From: Trinickia dabaoshanensis
GTDB taxonomy: Bacteria; Pseudomonadota; Gammaproteobacteria; Burkholderiales; Burkholderiaceae
DNA length: 64,000 bases
Direction of reading: 5' to 3'
NCBI RefSeq assembly: GCF_002879885.1
Contig: NZ_PNYA01000019.1
Location: forward strand, 87,113 to 151,112
This document shows, piece after piece, positions 37,100-45,979 of the stretch. The translations under genes and the position numbers were made by a program. Numbering within the stretch: position 1 is the stretch's first letter; every line of letters begins with the position of its first letter. Under the pieces are notes generated by a model. It was not told the DNA's origin, made no database searches, and saw nothing but the letters and a program-made list of their open reading frames with translations.

Positions 37100-38758
37100 A
37101 TGGCAACCCTTGGCGGGCAGGTTTCGCACGCGCCGATGACCAGCGACGAGAAACGCGTGATCTTCGCGTCGTCGCTCGGCACCGTGTTCGAGTGGTACGA
37201 CTTTTATCTAGCGGGCTCGCTCGCGGCTTACATCAGCAAGAGCTTTTTCTCCGGGATCAATCCGACCGCCGCATTCATCTTCACGCTGCTCGGCTTTGCC
37301 GCGGGCTTCGCGGTGCGTCCGTTCGGCGCGCTCGTGTTCGGGCGGCTCGGCGACATGGTCGGCCGTAAATACACGTTCCTGATCACGATCATGATCATGG
37401 GTCTCTCGACGTTCATCGTCGGGTTCCTGCCGGGCTACGCCTCGATCGGTTTCGCGTCGCCCGTGATCTTCATCGCCATGCGGCTGCTGCAGGGCTTGGC
37501 ACTCGGCGGCGAGTACGGCGGCGCGGCCACGTACGTCGCGGAGCATGCGCCGGCTAACCGCCGCGGCTATTACACGTCTTGGATTCAAACGACGGCCACG
37601 CTCGGGCTGTTCCTCTCGCTGCTCGTGATTCTGGGTGTGCGCACGGCGATGGGCGAAGAATCGTTCGGCGCCTGGGGCTGGCGCATTCCGTTCGTCGCTT
37701 CGCTGATTTTGCTGGCCGTTTCGGTCTGGATTCGCCTGCAACTGAGCGAGTCGCCGGCGTTCGAGCGGATCAAGGCGGAGGGCAAGACGTCGAAGGCGCC
37801 GCTCACGGAAGCCTTTGGCCAATGGAAAAACCTGAAGGTCGTGATCGTCGCGTTGATCGGCCTGACGGCCGGCCAAGCGGTGGTCTGGTACACGGGTCAG
37901 TTCTATGCGCTGTTCTTCCTCACGCAAACGCTGAAGGTGGATGGCACAAGCGCGAACATCCTGATCGCGCTCGCTTTGCTCATCGGCACGCCGTTTTTCG
38001 TGTTCTTCGGCTCGCTGTCGGACCGGATCGGGCGCAAACCGGTGATCATGGTCGGTTGCTTGATCGCCGCCGTGACGTACTTCCCGCTGTTCAAGGCACT
38101 GACGCACTACGCGAACCCGACGCTCGAAGCCGCCGAGCAGAGAGCACCGATCGTGGTCATCGCCAACCCCGACGAATGCTCGTTCCAGTTCAACCCGGTG
38201 GGTACGTCGAAGTTCACGAGCTCATGCGATATCGCCAAGAGCGCGCTGGCCAAGTCGGGCCTGAACTATTCGAACGTCGCAGCGCCGGCTGGGACGATGG
38301 CCCAGATCAAGGTCGGCGATACGGTCATCGACACCTATGACGGCAAGGCCGCCGACGCGAAGGAGAAAGGAGCGGTATTCACCAAGACGCTTTCGGGAAC
38401 GCTCAAGAGCGCGGGCTACCCGGCGAAAGCCGATCCGTCGCAATTGAATTGGCCGATGACCGTGGCGATTTTGGCGGTGCTCGTGATCTACGTGACGATG
38501 GTGTACGGGCCGATCGCGGCGATGCTCGTCGAGATGTTCCCGACGCGGATTCGGTATACGTCGATGTCGCTGCCCTATCACATCGGCAACGGCTGGTTCG
38601 GCGGGTTCTTGCCGGCCACTGCGTTCGCCATCGTCGCGGCGCGGGGGAACATCTACTCCGGGCTCTGGTATCCGGTGGCGATCGCACTGGGTACGTTCGT
38701 GATCGGGATGCTGTTCGTCAAGGAAACCAAGGACTCGAACATCTACGCGCAGGACTGA
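37100..38758 (+). CDS. MHS-family MFS transporter with large extracytoplasmic insert
   Basis: 552 residues from the ATG at 37,100. Metabolite:H+ symporter signatures: SSLGTVFEWYDFYLAG in TM1, RPFGALVFGRLGDMVGRKY loop, LQGLALGGEYGGA in TM4 and SDRIGRKPVIM in the second half. About 100 residues at about 350-450 between two membrane segments are not seen in ordinary members (usual length about 430-450); they include Cys360 and Cys376 and a soluble alpha/beta-like sequence. Substrate unknown, probably a carboxylate or osmolyte. Located downstream of the TctDE-like pair, 243 bp away. Confidence 0.88.
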   Translation: MATLGGQVSHAPMTSDEKRVIFASSLGTVFEWYDFYLAGSLAAYISKSFFSGINPTAAFIFTLLGFAAGFAVRPFGALVFGRLGDMVGRKYTFLITIMIMGLSTFIVGFLPGYASIGFASPVIFIAMRLLQGLALGGEYGGAATYVAEHAPANRRGYYTSWIQTTATLGLFLSLLVILGVRTAMGEESFGAWGWRIPFVASLILLAVSVWIRLQLSESPAFERIKAEGKTSKAPLTEAFGQWKNLKVVIVALIGLTAGQAVVWYTGQFYALFFLTQTLKVDGTSANILIALALLIGTPFFVFFGSLSDRIGRKPVIMVGCLIAAVTYFPLFKALTHYANPTLEAAEQRAPIVVIANPDECSFQFNPVGTSKFTSSCDIAKSALAKSGLNYSNVAAPAGTMAQIKVGDTVIDTYDGKAADAKEKGAVFTKTLSGTLKSAGYPAKADPSQLNWPMTVAILAVLVIYVTMVYGPIAAMLVEMFPTRIRYTSMSLPYHIGNGWFGGFLPATAFAIVAARGNIYSGLWYPVAIALGTFVIGMLFVKETKDSNIYAQD

Positions 38759-38815
38759 GGTAGGGAACGGGCGGGTTGGGCGGCCACGGTTTTTATGGGC
38801 CGCAGCAGAAAGGAC

Positions 38816-38844
38816 TTGACAGCCCGGCCCGCCTTCACCATAAT
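38816..38844 (+). promoter_or_regulatory. Sigma-70 promoter of tRNA-Met
   Basis: TTGACA (38,816-38,821), 17-base spacer, CATAAT (38,839-38,844), ending 11 bases before the mature tRNA 5' end. Confidence 0.82.
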
Positions 38845-38855
38845 CGATCTTCTTC

Positions 38856-38932
<77 letters not shown>

Positions 38933-38941
38933 GTTGTAAAA

Positions 38942-38979
38942 AAGCCGCTGTTCCGCAAGGTTCAGCGGCTTTTTCTTTT
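38942..38979 (+). terminator. Terminator after the tRNA
   Basis: AAGCCGCTG / CAGCGGCTT inverted repeat with a 12-base loop followed by TTTTCTTTTC. Confidence 0.82.
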
Positions 38980-39103
38980 CTCGAAAAGAAAATGTAAATC
39001 CTTGATTTTAAAGGATTTACAGTTACCTCTCCGCCACGAGCGCTTTGTACAACGGTTCAATCCTGGTACAAAGCGCTGGTACAAAACCGCCCGCGCTCTT
39101 ACC

Positions 39104-41017
39104 ATGCCCTTCATGGAAAAAGACGTGGCCAAACATCCCTACCTGCATCAACCCAAAGACCGGAGTGGCTGGGTTTTCCGGGTCGTCATCCCGCTACGCC
39201 TCCGGGCCTATACAAAGCCGAGGCGACGCGAATTCAAGGAAACACTGGGGCCGACCTACCAGGCGGCGATGGAGCGCTACCATCAGGCGCTTGCCACATG
39301 GCTCCAGTTGCGCCAGAGCCTGGAAGAATCGGCTCGCGCAGATGGTCCCGCCATCGACGACAACTATATCCCGCCCGTTACATACAAATACCTGACCGCC
39401 CGCCAGCGCAGGCTGCTGGACAACTTTGTCGACAGCTGGGTGTACCGCAGCGCGGAAGCTCACGACGTCCAAGTTCCCTCCATAGCGGCCAACGACGAGG
39501 AACGCCAAAGCACGGGCGAAGAGACGTCGTTTAACGAGCTCGATGAGTTCGAGCAGGACCTGAAAAATGAGCTCGCGGAACTGAAGGGAGCCATGCGCCG
39601 CATGCAGCTCCCGGAATCCTGGGTCGAAGACAAGATGTCTGAGCTGGGCGAGGTGACGGGCATCTTGCTGCACCCGGAATGCGCGGAGCGCAACGACTTC
39701 CTCTTCCGCCTCGCGGCGGCCGACATTGAGGCGCTCGAACTCAGTCTCGGCCGGCTATCGGGCAGCAAGTTTCGTCCGACGCCACCCAAGCCGGACGGTC
39801 CATTTGACGAAGAAGACCGAGTAAAGCAGGGCCCCACCCTGCTCGACGCCTTCACCAAGTGGTCGAATCAACGAACCCGCGCCGGTGAAGGCAAGACCGA
39901 CAACGAATACCGTGCGTTTGCCGAGCGGTTCGCCCGCTTCGCCCTGGACGCGCCGCTAGAACGCGCACCGCTTGAGATACTCGCCGCACTGACGCGCGAA
40001 CGTCAAATCGGCCGGTGCTGGCTTGAGCATGTGGCCAACAACCAGGGCGTTCAGCGCAAGACGCTACAAAAGTACCGCAGCGCCATGTCAACACTGTTCG
40101 CGGTCGCCATCGACAATGGCATGACAGACGTGAATCCGTTCTCTTTCAAGCTCACGAGCCTGCAGCTGCGTGGCACCACAGCGGAGAAAAGCAAGGGCAA
40201 CAAGGAAGCACGAAGCCCTCTGCCCGCATCCGTCATGGACTCTTTCTTCTCGGGACCACTCTATGACGGGCCCGGCTTCGACCGGCGCCTGCCGCCACCC
40301 GTTGCGTACTGGTTTCCCCTGCTGTTCAGATTCACCGGCGCACGCCCCTTGGAACTTGCGTTCCTGATGCGCGATGACATCGTGCTAGCCGAAGACGGCA
40401 CCACGGAAGCCCGCTTGCTTGCAGGTCATGGTGACGCGAGTTGGATATATATCTTTTCCGACACTCCTGGAGTGGGCGGGCTCGCACGGCCCCTCAAGAC
40501 TGGCGTCAGTCTTCGACGCTTTCCCGTGCCCCAGGTGCTCCTTGACCTGGGTTTCGCCGACTACGTACGAAGCGTCCCGCGCGGTCAATGGCTGTTGCCC
40601 ATGAAGGTCCCTACCGAAAAACCCGGAAAACGGGCATTGTACGTGCTAAACGGGCTGGGGGATTATCGGAAAGTGACGCTGGGCATCATGGACGGGCAAT
40701 ACGTTACCTATAGCCTCCGGCATACGATAATTGACGAAGCCCGTGAGGCCGGTATTGCACAGGAGGTCCGAGATGCCCTCGTCGGGCATAGGGAAGGAGA
40801 CCACCGCAATAAGAACGCCGGCGAAATCTACTATGGCGCACGCTGGTATCCGGCCAAGCCGCTGCTTGAGGCCGTGGCACAGCTTGACAGGGTCATGCAT
40901 CGGCTCCCATCGGGCTTTCCTACCTGGGCGGAGTTCCAACGACGTACACCGGATTTTTCGAGCGTCGCACGCTCACCCAAAGCACCGCCACTCAAAAAGC
41001 CCCGACTTAGAACGTGA
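39104..41017 (+). CDS. Tyrosine recombinase / integrase with DUF6538-like N-terminus
   Basis: 637 residues from ATG 39,104 (ATG 39,113 and TTG 39,002 are possible). The N-terminus (HPYLHQPKDRSGWVFRVVIP) has the look of the DUF6538 domain common in island integrases. A middle arm-binding/SAM-like region follows. Catalytic domain near the C-terminus: Arg in FRFTGARPLELAFL, Arg-His in YSLRHT, His in VGHREGD and the nucleophile Tyr in EIYYGARW. It would catalyse integration and excision at the adjacent tRNA-Met. About twice the size of lambda-type integrases because of the long N-terminal half. Confidence 0.88.
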   Translation: MPFMEKDVAKHPYLHQPKDRSGWVFRVVIPLRLRAYTKPRRREFKETLGPTYQAAMERYHQALATWLQLRQSLEESARADGPAIDDNYIPPVTYKYLTARQRRLLDNFVDSWVYRSAEAHDVQVPSIAANDEERQSTGEETSFNELDEFEQDLKNELAELKGAMRRMQLPESWVEDKMSELGEVTGILLHPECAERNDFLFRLAAADIEALELSLGRLSGSKFRPTPPKPDGPFDEEDRVKQGPTLLDAFTKWSNQRTRAGEGKTDNEYRAFAERFARFALDAPLERAPLEILAALTRERQIGRCWLEHVANNQGVQRKTLQKYRSAMSTLFAVAIDNGMTDVNPFSFKLTSLQLRGTTAEKSKGNKEARSPLPASVMDSFFSGPLYDGPGFDRRLPPPVAYWFPLLFRFTGARPLELAFLMRDDIVLAEDGTTEARLLAGHGDASWIYIFSDTPGVGGLARPLKTGVSLRRFPVPQVLLDLGFADYVRSVPRGQWLLPMKVPTEKPGKRALYVLNGLGDYRKVTLGIMDGQYVTYSLRHTIIDEAREAGIAQEVRDALVGHREGDHRNKNAGEIYYGARWYPAKPLLEAVAQLDRVMHRLPSGFPTWAEFQRRTPDFSSVARSPKAPPLKKPRLRT

Positions 41018-41245
41018 AAGGAGGCTGCTGCGCGCAGCTTCACAACCATCGCTGCCCGCGCCCACCGACGATTAGATGACTTGTACGCATCGTTGGCGGA
41101 CGCGGTCGCGCTAAATGGAGCGTTGCACGACCAACCGGCTAGAAGTGGCTTATGCGCGGAGTCGCACCGGTTTCGAGCACCTGCCGGGACTCGTTGCTAT
41201 ACGTCTTGAGCACCCCGCTCAAGGACAACGCAACGACGAGGACCC

Positions 41246-41476
41246 ATGTACTTCAAAGCCCTGATTGCACACAATAACATAGCGAGCGAGACGATTTTTT
41301 GCGTCGCCGAGAACTTCCACCTAGCCAGGAAGGGCACCGAGCTCGCGTACCCAGACTCGCGACTGGTTTGGCTGTTTCCAGTCGACGAAGACGACGTCCC
41401 CGACTACATCAAGGGCTCCAAGGAGGAACCGGTGGGGCACGAGCTGCTCGACATCGCGCGCGCACCAGAGAAATGA
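41246..41476 (+). CDS. Small hypothetical protein
   Basis: 76 residues with GAGGA upstream of the ATG, ending just before a strong terminator. Mixed charge, no membrane segment or known motif. It reads like a genuine coding sequence (no low-complexity, codon use like neighbours). Function unknown. The 228 bp between it and the integrase gene hold nothing I can support. Confidence 0.55.
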   Translation: MYFKALIAHNNIASETIFCVAENFHLARKGTELAYPDSRLVWLFPVDEDDVPDYIKGSKEEPVGHELLDIARAPEK

Positions 41477-41484
41477 TTTCCAGC

Positions 41485-41514
41485 GCCGCTTCTGTTCGCA
41501 GAAGCGGCTTTTTT
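41485..41514 (+). terminator. Strong Rho-independent terminator
   Basis: Ten-base perfect stem GCCGCTTCTG / CAGAAGCGGC with a TTCG tetraloop and six T, nine bases after the small gene's stop. Confidence 0.9.
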
Positions 41515-41608
41515 CATGGCAACTCGGACCTTCCGTCCGAGATGAGATGCGGGCTGGACAGTCGGGCGACATCCATGTCCTCCTCTACCGGACTAGCCAT
41601 ACCCCTCC

Positions 41609-41956
41609 CTACCGCTTCCGCGACAGACGCTCGCACATCTCCGTCACCCATCGCCGGATAAGGTCTCGGTCGCTATCGCCCAGCTTTGCAAGCATGTCCG
41701 CGATGTCTGCGGCCTCATCGGCCGCGCGATTAGTCGTCCCGCGCAGCAGCACCTCGAGCGGCAACTCGAAGACATCTGCCAGCTGAATCAGCCGAGGCAG
41801 CGGCGGCAGCGTGAGGCCGCGCTCGAAACGACTGATGGTCTCCTGTTCGACGCCGAGCAGTTCCGCGAGCCGCTCCTGGGTCAGCTCGCGGGCAACCCGT
41901 TCCCGCGCAATCTTCTTTCCCAGCCTCTTGGCCACCCCGGCCGTCTGTGTCGCCAT
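41609..41956 (-). CDS. XRE-family helix-turn-helix regulator
   Basis: 115 residues from ATG 41,954-41,956 (GTG two codons earlier is possible). HTH_3 domain at about 12-70: LGKKIARERVARELTQERL, LLGVEQETISRFERG, LPRLIQLADVFELPLEVLL. The C-terminal 40 residues (ADIADMLAKLGDSDRDLIRRW) may dimerise. Typical of small phage/island repressors. It is divergent from the genes at 42,123 onwards and probably controls the shared region. Confidence 0.85.
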   Translation of the reverse strand: MATQTAGVAKRLGKKIARERVARELTQERLAELLGVEQETISRFERGLTLPPLPRLIQLADVFELPLEVLLRGTTNRAADEAADIADMLAKLGDSDRDLIRRWVTEMCERLSRKR

Positions 41957-42122
41957 GTCCACGTCTGTTGTCGCAAAACGACATGCAGTGTGGTACTAGC
42001 GCCCGAGCTACGTAACGTCATAGAATATGGTTATAAGACATACTGTGTATATATCGGCATCAGCGGCGCGCTCAGTACTCGTAGCGCGCGGCGCCGGCCA
42101 AAAACAAACAGACGGGGAAAGA
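41957..42122. promoter_or_regulatory. Divergent regulatory region between XRE gene and small ORF
   Basis: AT-rich core (about 42,020-42,058) with TTATAAGACATACTGTGTAT-like sequence in an otherwise GC-rich setting. It would hold the promoter for the plus-strand genes and a binding site for the XRE protein. No clear inverted repeat was found. Confidence 0.45.
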
Positions 42123-42356
42123 ATGAATGACACGAGGGGTTCCGCAACTGCTCCATCCGCGCTCAGCGGGAGCTCCGGCGGGCTGACCGGGGTCGAGCAA
42201 ACTGTCGCCGACGGGCCAGTCGGAACCACGGACCATCGGGTCAACGAGACTTCGGTCCGCGACACCGCATCGGCGTCGCATGCTCAGGTCGTGCAGCTTG
42301 GGCAGCGGAAAATTGCTGGCGACCAATCGCAGATGGACAAGGTCTCCGTCCACTGA
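42123..42356 (+). CDS. Small hypothetical protein, polar and Ser/Thr/Gly-rich
   Basis: 77 residues, ATG at 42,123 after GGGGAAAG. Composition is rich in Ser, Thr, Gly, Ala, Gln and Asp with no hydrophobic core, so probably disordered. It follows the XRE-divergent promoter region. Real expression uncertain; similar small ORFs are common near island regulators. Confidence 0.45.
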   Translation: MNDTRGSATAPSALSGSSGGLTGVEQTVADGPVGTTDHRVNETSVRDTASASHAQVVQLGQRKIAGDQSQMDKVSVH

Positions 42357-42477
42357 CGCATTTCGCTACGTTCCCACAGACAGAAAAATCTGGTTCGATT
42401 CCGCGCAGACACGCACGGCTTCGGCCAGATTTTTTCTTTTGTTGCCTTCATTTCCACTCATTCCGGCCTATCAACCC

Positions 42478-43089
42478 ATGGTTAAGATTCCAGAATTTCT
42501 GCAACTAGATGCCAAGCATCGAACGACAGAGAACTTCCTCTTTGTCAGTGGCATCGCATTGCTTATTGCAGCGTTAAATCTCCCCTTAACACAGGCAACC
42601 TGTCTATCCACTGTCTCCCTGAGTGGATACCCCGATGAGCTTGCGTGGCTCTATATTGCCGCAGCTTCGGTAGCGTACGTCGCGCACTTTGGCCTATCAC
42701 CTTCCAAAGCACGGCTTATGCTGCAAGCGGCATCCTGGGCGGGAATCATACTGGTCGGTTACTCCATCTTTGTGCTCTACCAGTGGAGAGATTGGCATCT
42801 CGAAAACGAGGTAGCTTTTGGTTTTTCGACTGCAACGAATCAGGACGCGTTTCTTCAATATCTCAGCACTAAATTCGGCATCGAGCAGAAGACGCTTCTT
42901 TTTGTGTCTAGTTACGGGCGCGATTTTTCTGCAGTTACAAACAGACTTGCAACCGACCAACAGCGGGAGCTGATATCCATTTCCGGCATTCGTTATCACG
43001 TTTTGCCGTATGGGTTTGCGTGCCTAGCGACTGGAGTTGCCTGCCTGCTGCTTTCGGCGCGTCGACGTATCCGTAGCCTCACTGCATAA
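42478..43089 (+). CDS. Hypothetical membrane protein
   Basis: 203 residues from ATG 42,478 (MVKIPEFLQL). Four hydrophobic stretches at about 22-38, 55-70, 82-100 and 178-194, with a soluble region of about 75 residues between the third and fourth. Codon use is markedly less GC-rich than the neighbouring core genes, so recently acquired. No family recognised. A start further upstream is possible but unsupported. Confidence 0.65.
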   Translation: MVKIPEFLQLDAKHRTTENFLFVSGIALLIAALNLPLTQATCLSTVSLSGYPDELAWLYIAAASVAYVAHFGLSPSKARLMLQAASWAGIILVGYSIFVLYQWRDWHLENEVAFGFSTATNQDAFLQYLSTKFGIEQKTLLFVSSYGRDFSAVTNRLATDQQRELISISGIRYHVLPYGFACLATGVACLLLSARRRIRSLTA

Positions 43090-43179
43090 CGCTAACGGAT
43101 GACGAACCCCATATGTCGTGCATGTAATGAATTAGAGCGAAATACTGAATATAAGACTCTCTAAAAGGGATAAGACCAT

Positions 43180-43692
43180 ATGAAACACGGGCGAATTACG
43201 GCTCTGACCGCCTCCATGTGCCTCGTGGTGCTGACCACTGGTTGCGCGACGGTAACGGGTGGAACCACACAAACGGTGTCGGTGAAGACACAAAAGGAAA
43301 CGGCGGACGTCGCAGGAGCAGATTGCGTTCTCTCCAACTCGAGGGGTACTTACAAGGTTACGACACCCGGCAAGGTAAACGTACATCGTGCAAAAGACGA
43401 GTTGAACATCAAGTGCATAAAGGATGGGGAAGCAGACGCGACAACAACGGTCAAGTCGTCAACACGTAAGGGCGCATTCGTCGCCGGCAATCTCATCATG
43501 TTCGGACTTATCGGCTCGGCCATTGCGGCACCCATCGACCATGCTACCGGAGCGGAATACGCGTACCCCGATGACATCACGGTGGCATTCGGCAAGGCCG
43601 CCGGGGAGACATCGGCAAACACCGATGCAGTTCAAAGCGTCCAAGCCGTGACAACGTCAACGACGGATACCAGTGCGAGTGTGGCTAAGTAA
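43180..43692 (+). CDS. Lipoprotein of unknown function
   Basis: 170 residues. Signal peptide with lipobox LTTGC (Cys22), then a beta-rich domain (TQTVSVKTQKETADVAGADCVLSN, GTYKVTTPGKVNV, LNIKC) that resembles the small outer membrane lipoproteins whose names refer to a PEGA-like fold. A hydrophobic segment GAFVAGNLIMFGLIGSAIAAP at about 102-122 is glycine-zipper-like. Ribosome site AAAAGGGAT before the ATG is moderate. No partner identified. Confidence 0.72.
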   Translation: MKHGRITALTASMCLVVLTTGCATVTGGTTQTVSVKTQKETADVAGADCVLSNSRGTYKVTTPGKVNVHRAKDELNIKCIKDGEADATTTVKSSTRKGAFVAGNLIMFGLIGSAIAAPIDHATGAEYAYPDDITVAFGKAAGETSANTDAVQSVQAVTTSTTDTSASVAK

Positions 43693-43751
43693 CTCGTTTG
43701 TTTGGGAAACCCGGACACACCGTGCGCTTCTTCGACTTTAAAGGAGGGACC

Positions 43752-44219
43752 ATGCGTTACGCGATGCGAAAGGCGCTACTTCGACTTCTACTACTGGAGG
43801 CTACCACTGCAGTATTTCTTTTCGTGAGTGCCTACTTTCGCCTGGATGACCTAGCAGAATCAAACTTCCTAGCACAGCTCGGCAGCCTATACCATGCAAG
43901 CGCACTGCTGCATGCGGGCTACGCAATCGCAGCCTTGGGTAAGTTCTGCTCAATTTGCCTGGGGCGACTACCGACAGCATCGGTGGTCGCTCCCAACCGC
44001 CATTCGCCAGGTCTGCAAACGAGTTCATCGGATGACGATTGGTTGGGTGGGTCACGACCCCCGCATACATCGGCGACAGTCGAGGCGGAATTATCGTCTC
44101 CCTCACCCTCCTACGGCTCGCCTGCCGCCGAGACCGTCTGGATAAACCCATCAACAGGTTGCCCGATGCTCAACGGCCCGAGCAGCTTCGACACGTCCGG
44201 CCATACATGGATGCAATAG
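43752..44219 (+). CDS. Hypothetical membrane-anchored small protein
   Basis: 155 residues from the ATG at 43,752, which has a near-perfect AAGGAGGG site; the longer reading from 43,698 lacks one. Two hydrophobic stretches (about 6-28 and 48-70), then a Ser/Pro-rich region and a C-terminal INPSTGCPMLNG...DTSGHTWMQ motif. C-terminal NPxTGxPM-type motifs recur in small proteins of Burkholderia mobile DNA, as I remember them; their function is not known. Confidence 0.62.
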   Translation: MRYAMRKALLRLLLLEATTAVFLFVSAYFRLDDLAESNFLAQLGSLYHASALLHAGYAIAALGKFCSICLGRLPTASVVAPNRHSPGLQTSSSDDDWLGGSRPPHTSATVEAELSSPSPSYGSPAAETVWINPSTGCPMLNGPSSFDTSGHTWMQ

Positions 44220-44242
44220 AACAGACGCACTACATCTAGATG

Positions 44243-44288
44243 AGAACAAAGCCCGGCCATGCTACTGGCGCGCGCTTTGCGAATCACG
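44243..44288 (-). repeat. Direct repeat copy A, terminator-like
   Basis: Starts GAGAACAAAGCCCGGCC and ends GAATCACG; the same frame of 46-47 bases recurs at 44,926-44,972 with changes only in the middle. On the minus strand it forms a hairpin-like AAAGC...GCTTT structure with a T-rich tail and lies just downstream of the gene ending at 44,310. Confidence 0.6.
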
Positions 44289-44309
44289 GGGTGCTGTGCT
44301 GAACGTGGG

Positions 44310-44732
44310 CTACAAGATATCGGCCCATTCTTCTGTTTCGAGCCTTCGCACCTGACGGGCCCCCATAAAATAGCTGGAGATGCCATGGTCGTATGCGGCA
44401 TCGAAAATGCACCGCCCGCACAAAGCGGTCAATTCAACGCGCGTATCACGGGAAAAGTCTTCAGCACTTGAAAACCAAAGGGCGAAGACCTTGGCTCCGT
44501 CTCGAGGCTCGGCCAAGCCAGCAATCGCTTCGAGGCGGTACGCAGATGAACCGTCCGCTTTTCGAGCCGACGCCCTCTTTCCATAGTCGGCTGCAACTGC
44601 CTTGTGCGCGGCCCGGTACGCGGAGAACGCCTTCGTCTGTAGGTCGGCAGGCGTTTCGTCATCGACTGTCATGCCCGCCAGTTGGTACAGGAACGCGATG
44701 TCGACGCTGATTAGTTTTGTGGTGCTCTTCAT
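44310..44732 (-). CDS. Hypothetical protein
   Basis: 140 residues, ATG at 44,730-44,732. Acidic and basic residues mixed, with three Cys (LTALCGRCIFD) in the last third and a helix-rich YRAAHKAVAADYGKRA middle. No known family. The C-terminal GARQVRRLETEEWADIL is soluble. Terminator-like repeat follows. Paralogy with the gene at 45,009 is not apparent although their 3' flanks match. Confidence 0.55.
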   Translation of the reverse strand: MKSTTKLISVDIAFLYQLAGMTVDDETPADLQTKAFSAYRAAHKAVAADYGKRASARKADGSSAYRLEAIAGLAEPRDGAKVFALWFSSAEDFSRDTRVELTALCGRCIFDAAYDHGISSYFMGARQVRRLETEEWADIL

Positions 44733-44925
44733 GTTCTCAATATCTTACGGACGCCGAGCGTTCCTGCCTACCCTGCGCTCGCAACGGCGCAAGTCGCGTA
44801 GGTGTTGGTCGCCGTCGTCGGCGAGGTACCCGCACAACATCGACTCGGAATCATTGGTCCTTTTTAGCTCGCCAGAATGCCTGTCACGCATGCCGCTCGC
44901 CGAATCACGGGACGAACAACGGTAC

Positions 44926-44972
44926 GAGAACAAAGCCCGGCCGAGTCATCGGCACGGGCTTCGTGAATCACG
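44926..44972 (-). repeat. Direct repeat copy B, terminator hairpin
   Basis: Second copy of the element at 44,243. Arms GCCCG / CGGGC; T-rich minus-strand tail TTTGTTCTCG. It lies 37 bp downstream of the gene ending at 45,009. Confidence 0.6.
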
Positions 44973-45008
44973 TCGAAGTCGCGCGTCACCGAAGTGGGCG
45001 CACCAACT

Positions 45009-45452
45009 CTAGCACCATGGGTAGTAAATGTACTTATTCCGATTCTTCAATTCCTTCTTGAAGCTCTTCGGCTCCGGCTTGGTAGGGCGGACCTTCACAA
45101 GCTCCGACGGGAGGTGATGGATTGCCGTACGGAAATGAATGTCCGCCCGCGTGTCCAACGGGTGAGGCTTGACGAAGTCGAACTGCGAGAAGGTGTACAG
45201 CGAGCACATCCATTGAGCCATCTCGGCGTCGAGCATGATTGGCAGCCACGAAGGGAGCTCCGCCATGTCCAGCGGGAAGTCAATGTCGAAGCTGCCTTTC
45301 TCCGTTTCGACACGCACGCTGTACTCGTCCATGGCGAAGATGGCGGCAGCAATCGTCGCCGGATGACTCGTCGCCAGCAACCTGACCTCGTCCAACAGCA
45401 GTTCGCCAATCCAAACGTTCTGGCAGTTCCGGAAGAACGTCAATTTCAGCAT
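45009..45452 (-). CDS. Hypothetical protein
   Basis: 147 residues from ATG 45,450-45,452, chosen because GAGGA lies 10 bases ahead and the sequence upstream is not protein-like. Features: NVWIGELLLDEVRLLATSHPATIAAAIFA, a DFPLDMAELPSWLP middle and a basic, Lys/Pro-rich C-terminus ending YPWC. No known domain. It has the look of a polymorphic-toxin immunity or phage-type protein, but that is only an impression. The 271 bp upstream (45,453-45,724) hold no gene I can support. Confidence 0.55.
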   Translation of the reverse strand: MLKLTFFRNCQNVWIGELLLDEVRLLATSHPATIAAAIFAMDEYSVRVETEKGSFDIDFPLDMAELPSWLPIMLDAEMAQWMCSLYTFSQFDFVKPHPLDTRADIHFRTAIHHLPSELVKVRPTKPEPKSFKKELKNRNKYIYYPWC

Positions 45453-45724
45453 GTCTAGTTTCCTCAAAGTTGGCCTGTATGAACCGTATAGCAACTCGGC
45501 GGATGCACTTCGGTTCGAGCGATAGTTCCCGCCGACGGCCGGCAGGAGCGCGTTTTCAAGTTTTCGATTGGAATGAGAGGGCGTTGCCGGGCGCGACAGC
45601 GCAATAGGAACGCAAAGCTTGATGCGGACGTGCGTGACCACGGCCGGCGCGACGACACCGGCAGTCCCGACAGCCCGGCAAGCCGCTTCCTGGGGCAGCG
45701 ATGCCGCGAGGCTCGGCGCCTGTG

Positions 45725-45979
45725 TCATGTGCGGTTGAATCCCGACGCGGCCCAAGCGCCCGCCTCGGCAGCGGAAAGCGCTTCGTCGGCCGGTACCCAC
45801 CGTGGACCAGCGGGCGTGTGCACCGCCACCGACAGATGGTACGCTTCGAGGGCAATGCCGATGTACGTGCCGAGGCGGCCGAGAAATGGGTGGCTCGCCC
45901 AGATGACCTTGCGGCCAGGGGCGCTCGAGAGATTACGACGACGGGATTTTCTGCTGCTGGATGCGGAACTCTGCTTCAT
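45725..45979 (-). CDS. Small hypothetical protein
   Basis: 84 residues from ATG 45,977-45,979 with GAGG five bases ahead. N-terminal 25 residues are Lys/Arg/Ser-rich; the rest (VIWASHPFLGRLGTYIGIALEAYH, GPRWVPADEAL) reads like a folded domain. Unknown family. Confidence 0.4.
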   Translation of the reverse strand: MKQSSASSSRKSRRRNLSSAPGRKVIWASHPFLGRLGTYIGIALEAYHLSVAVHTPAGPRWVPADEALSAAEAGAWAASGFNRT

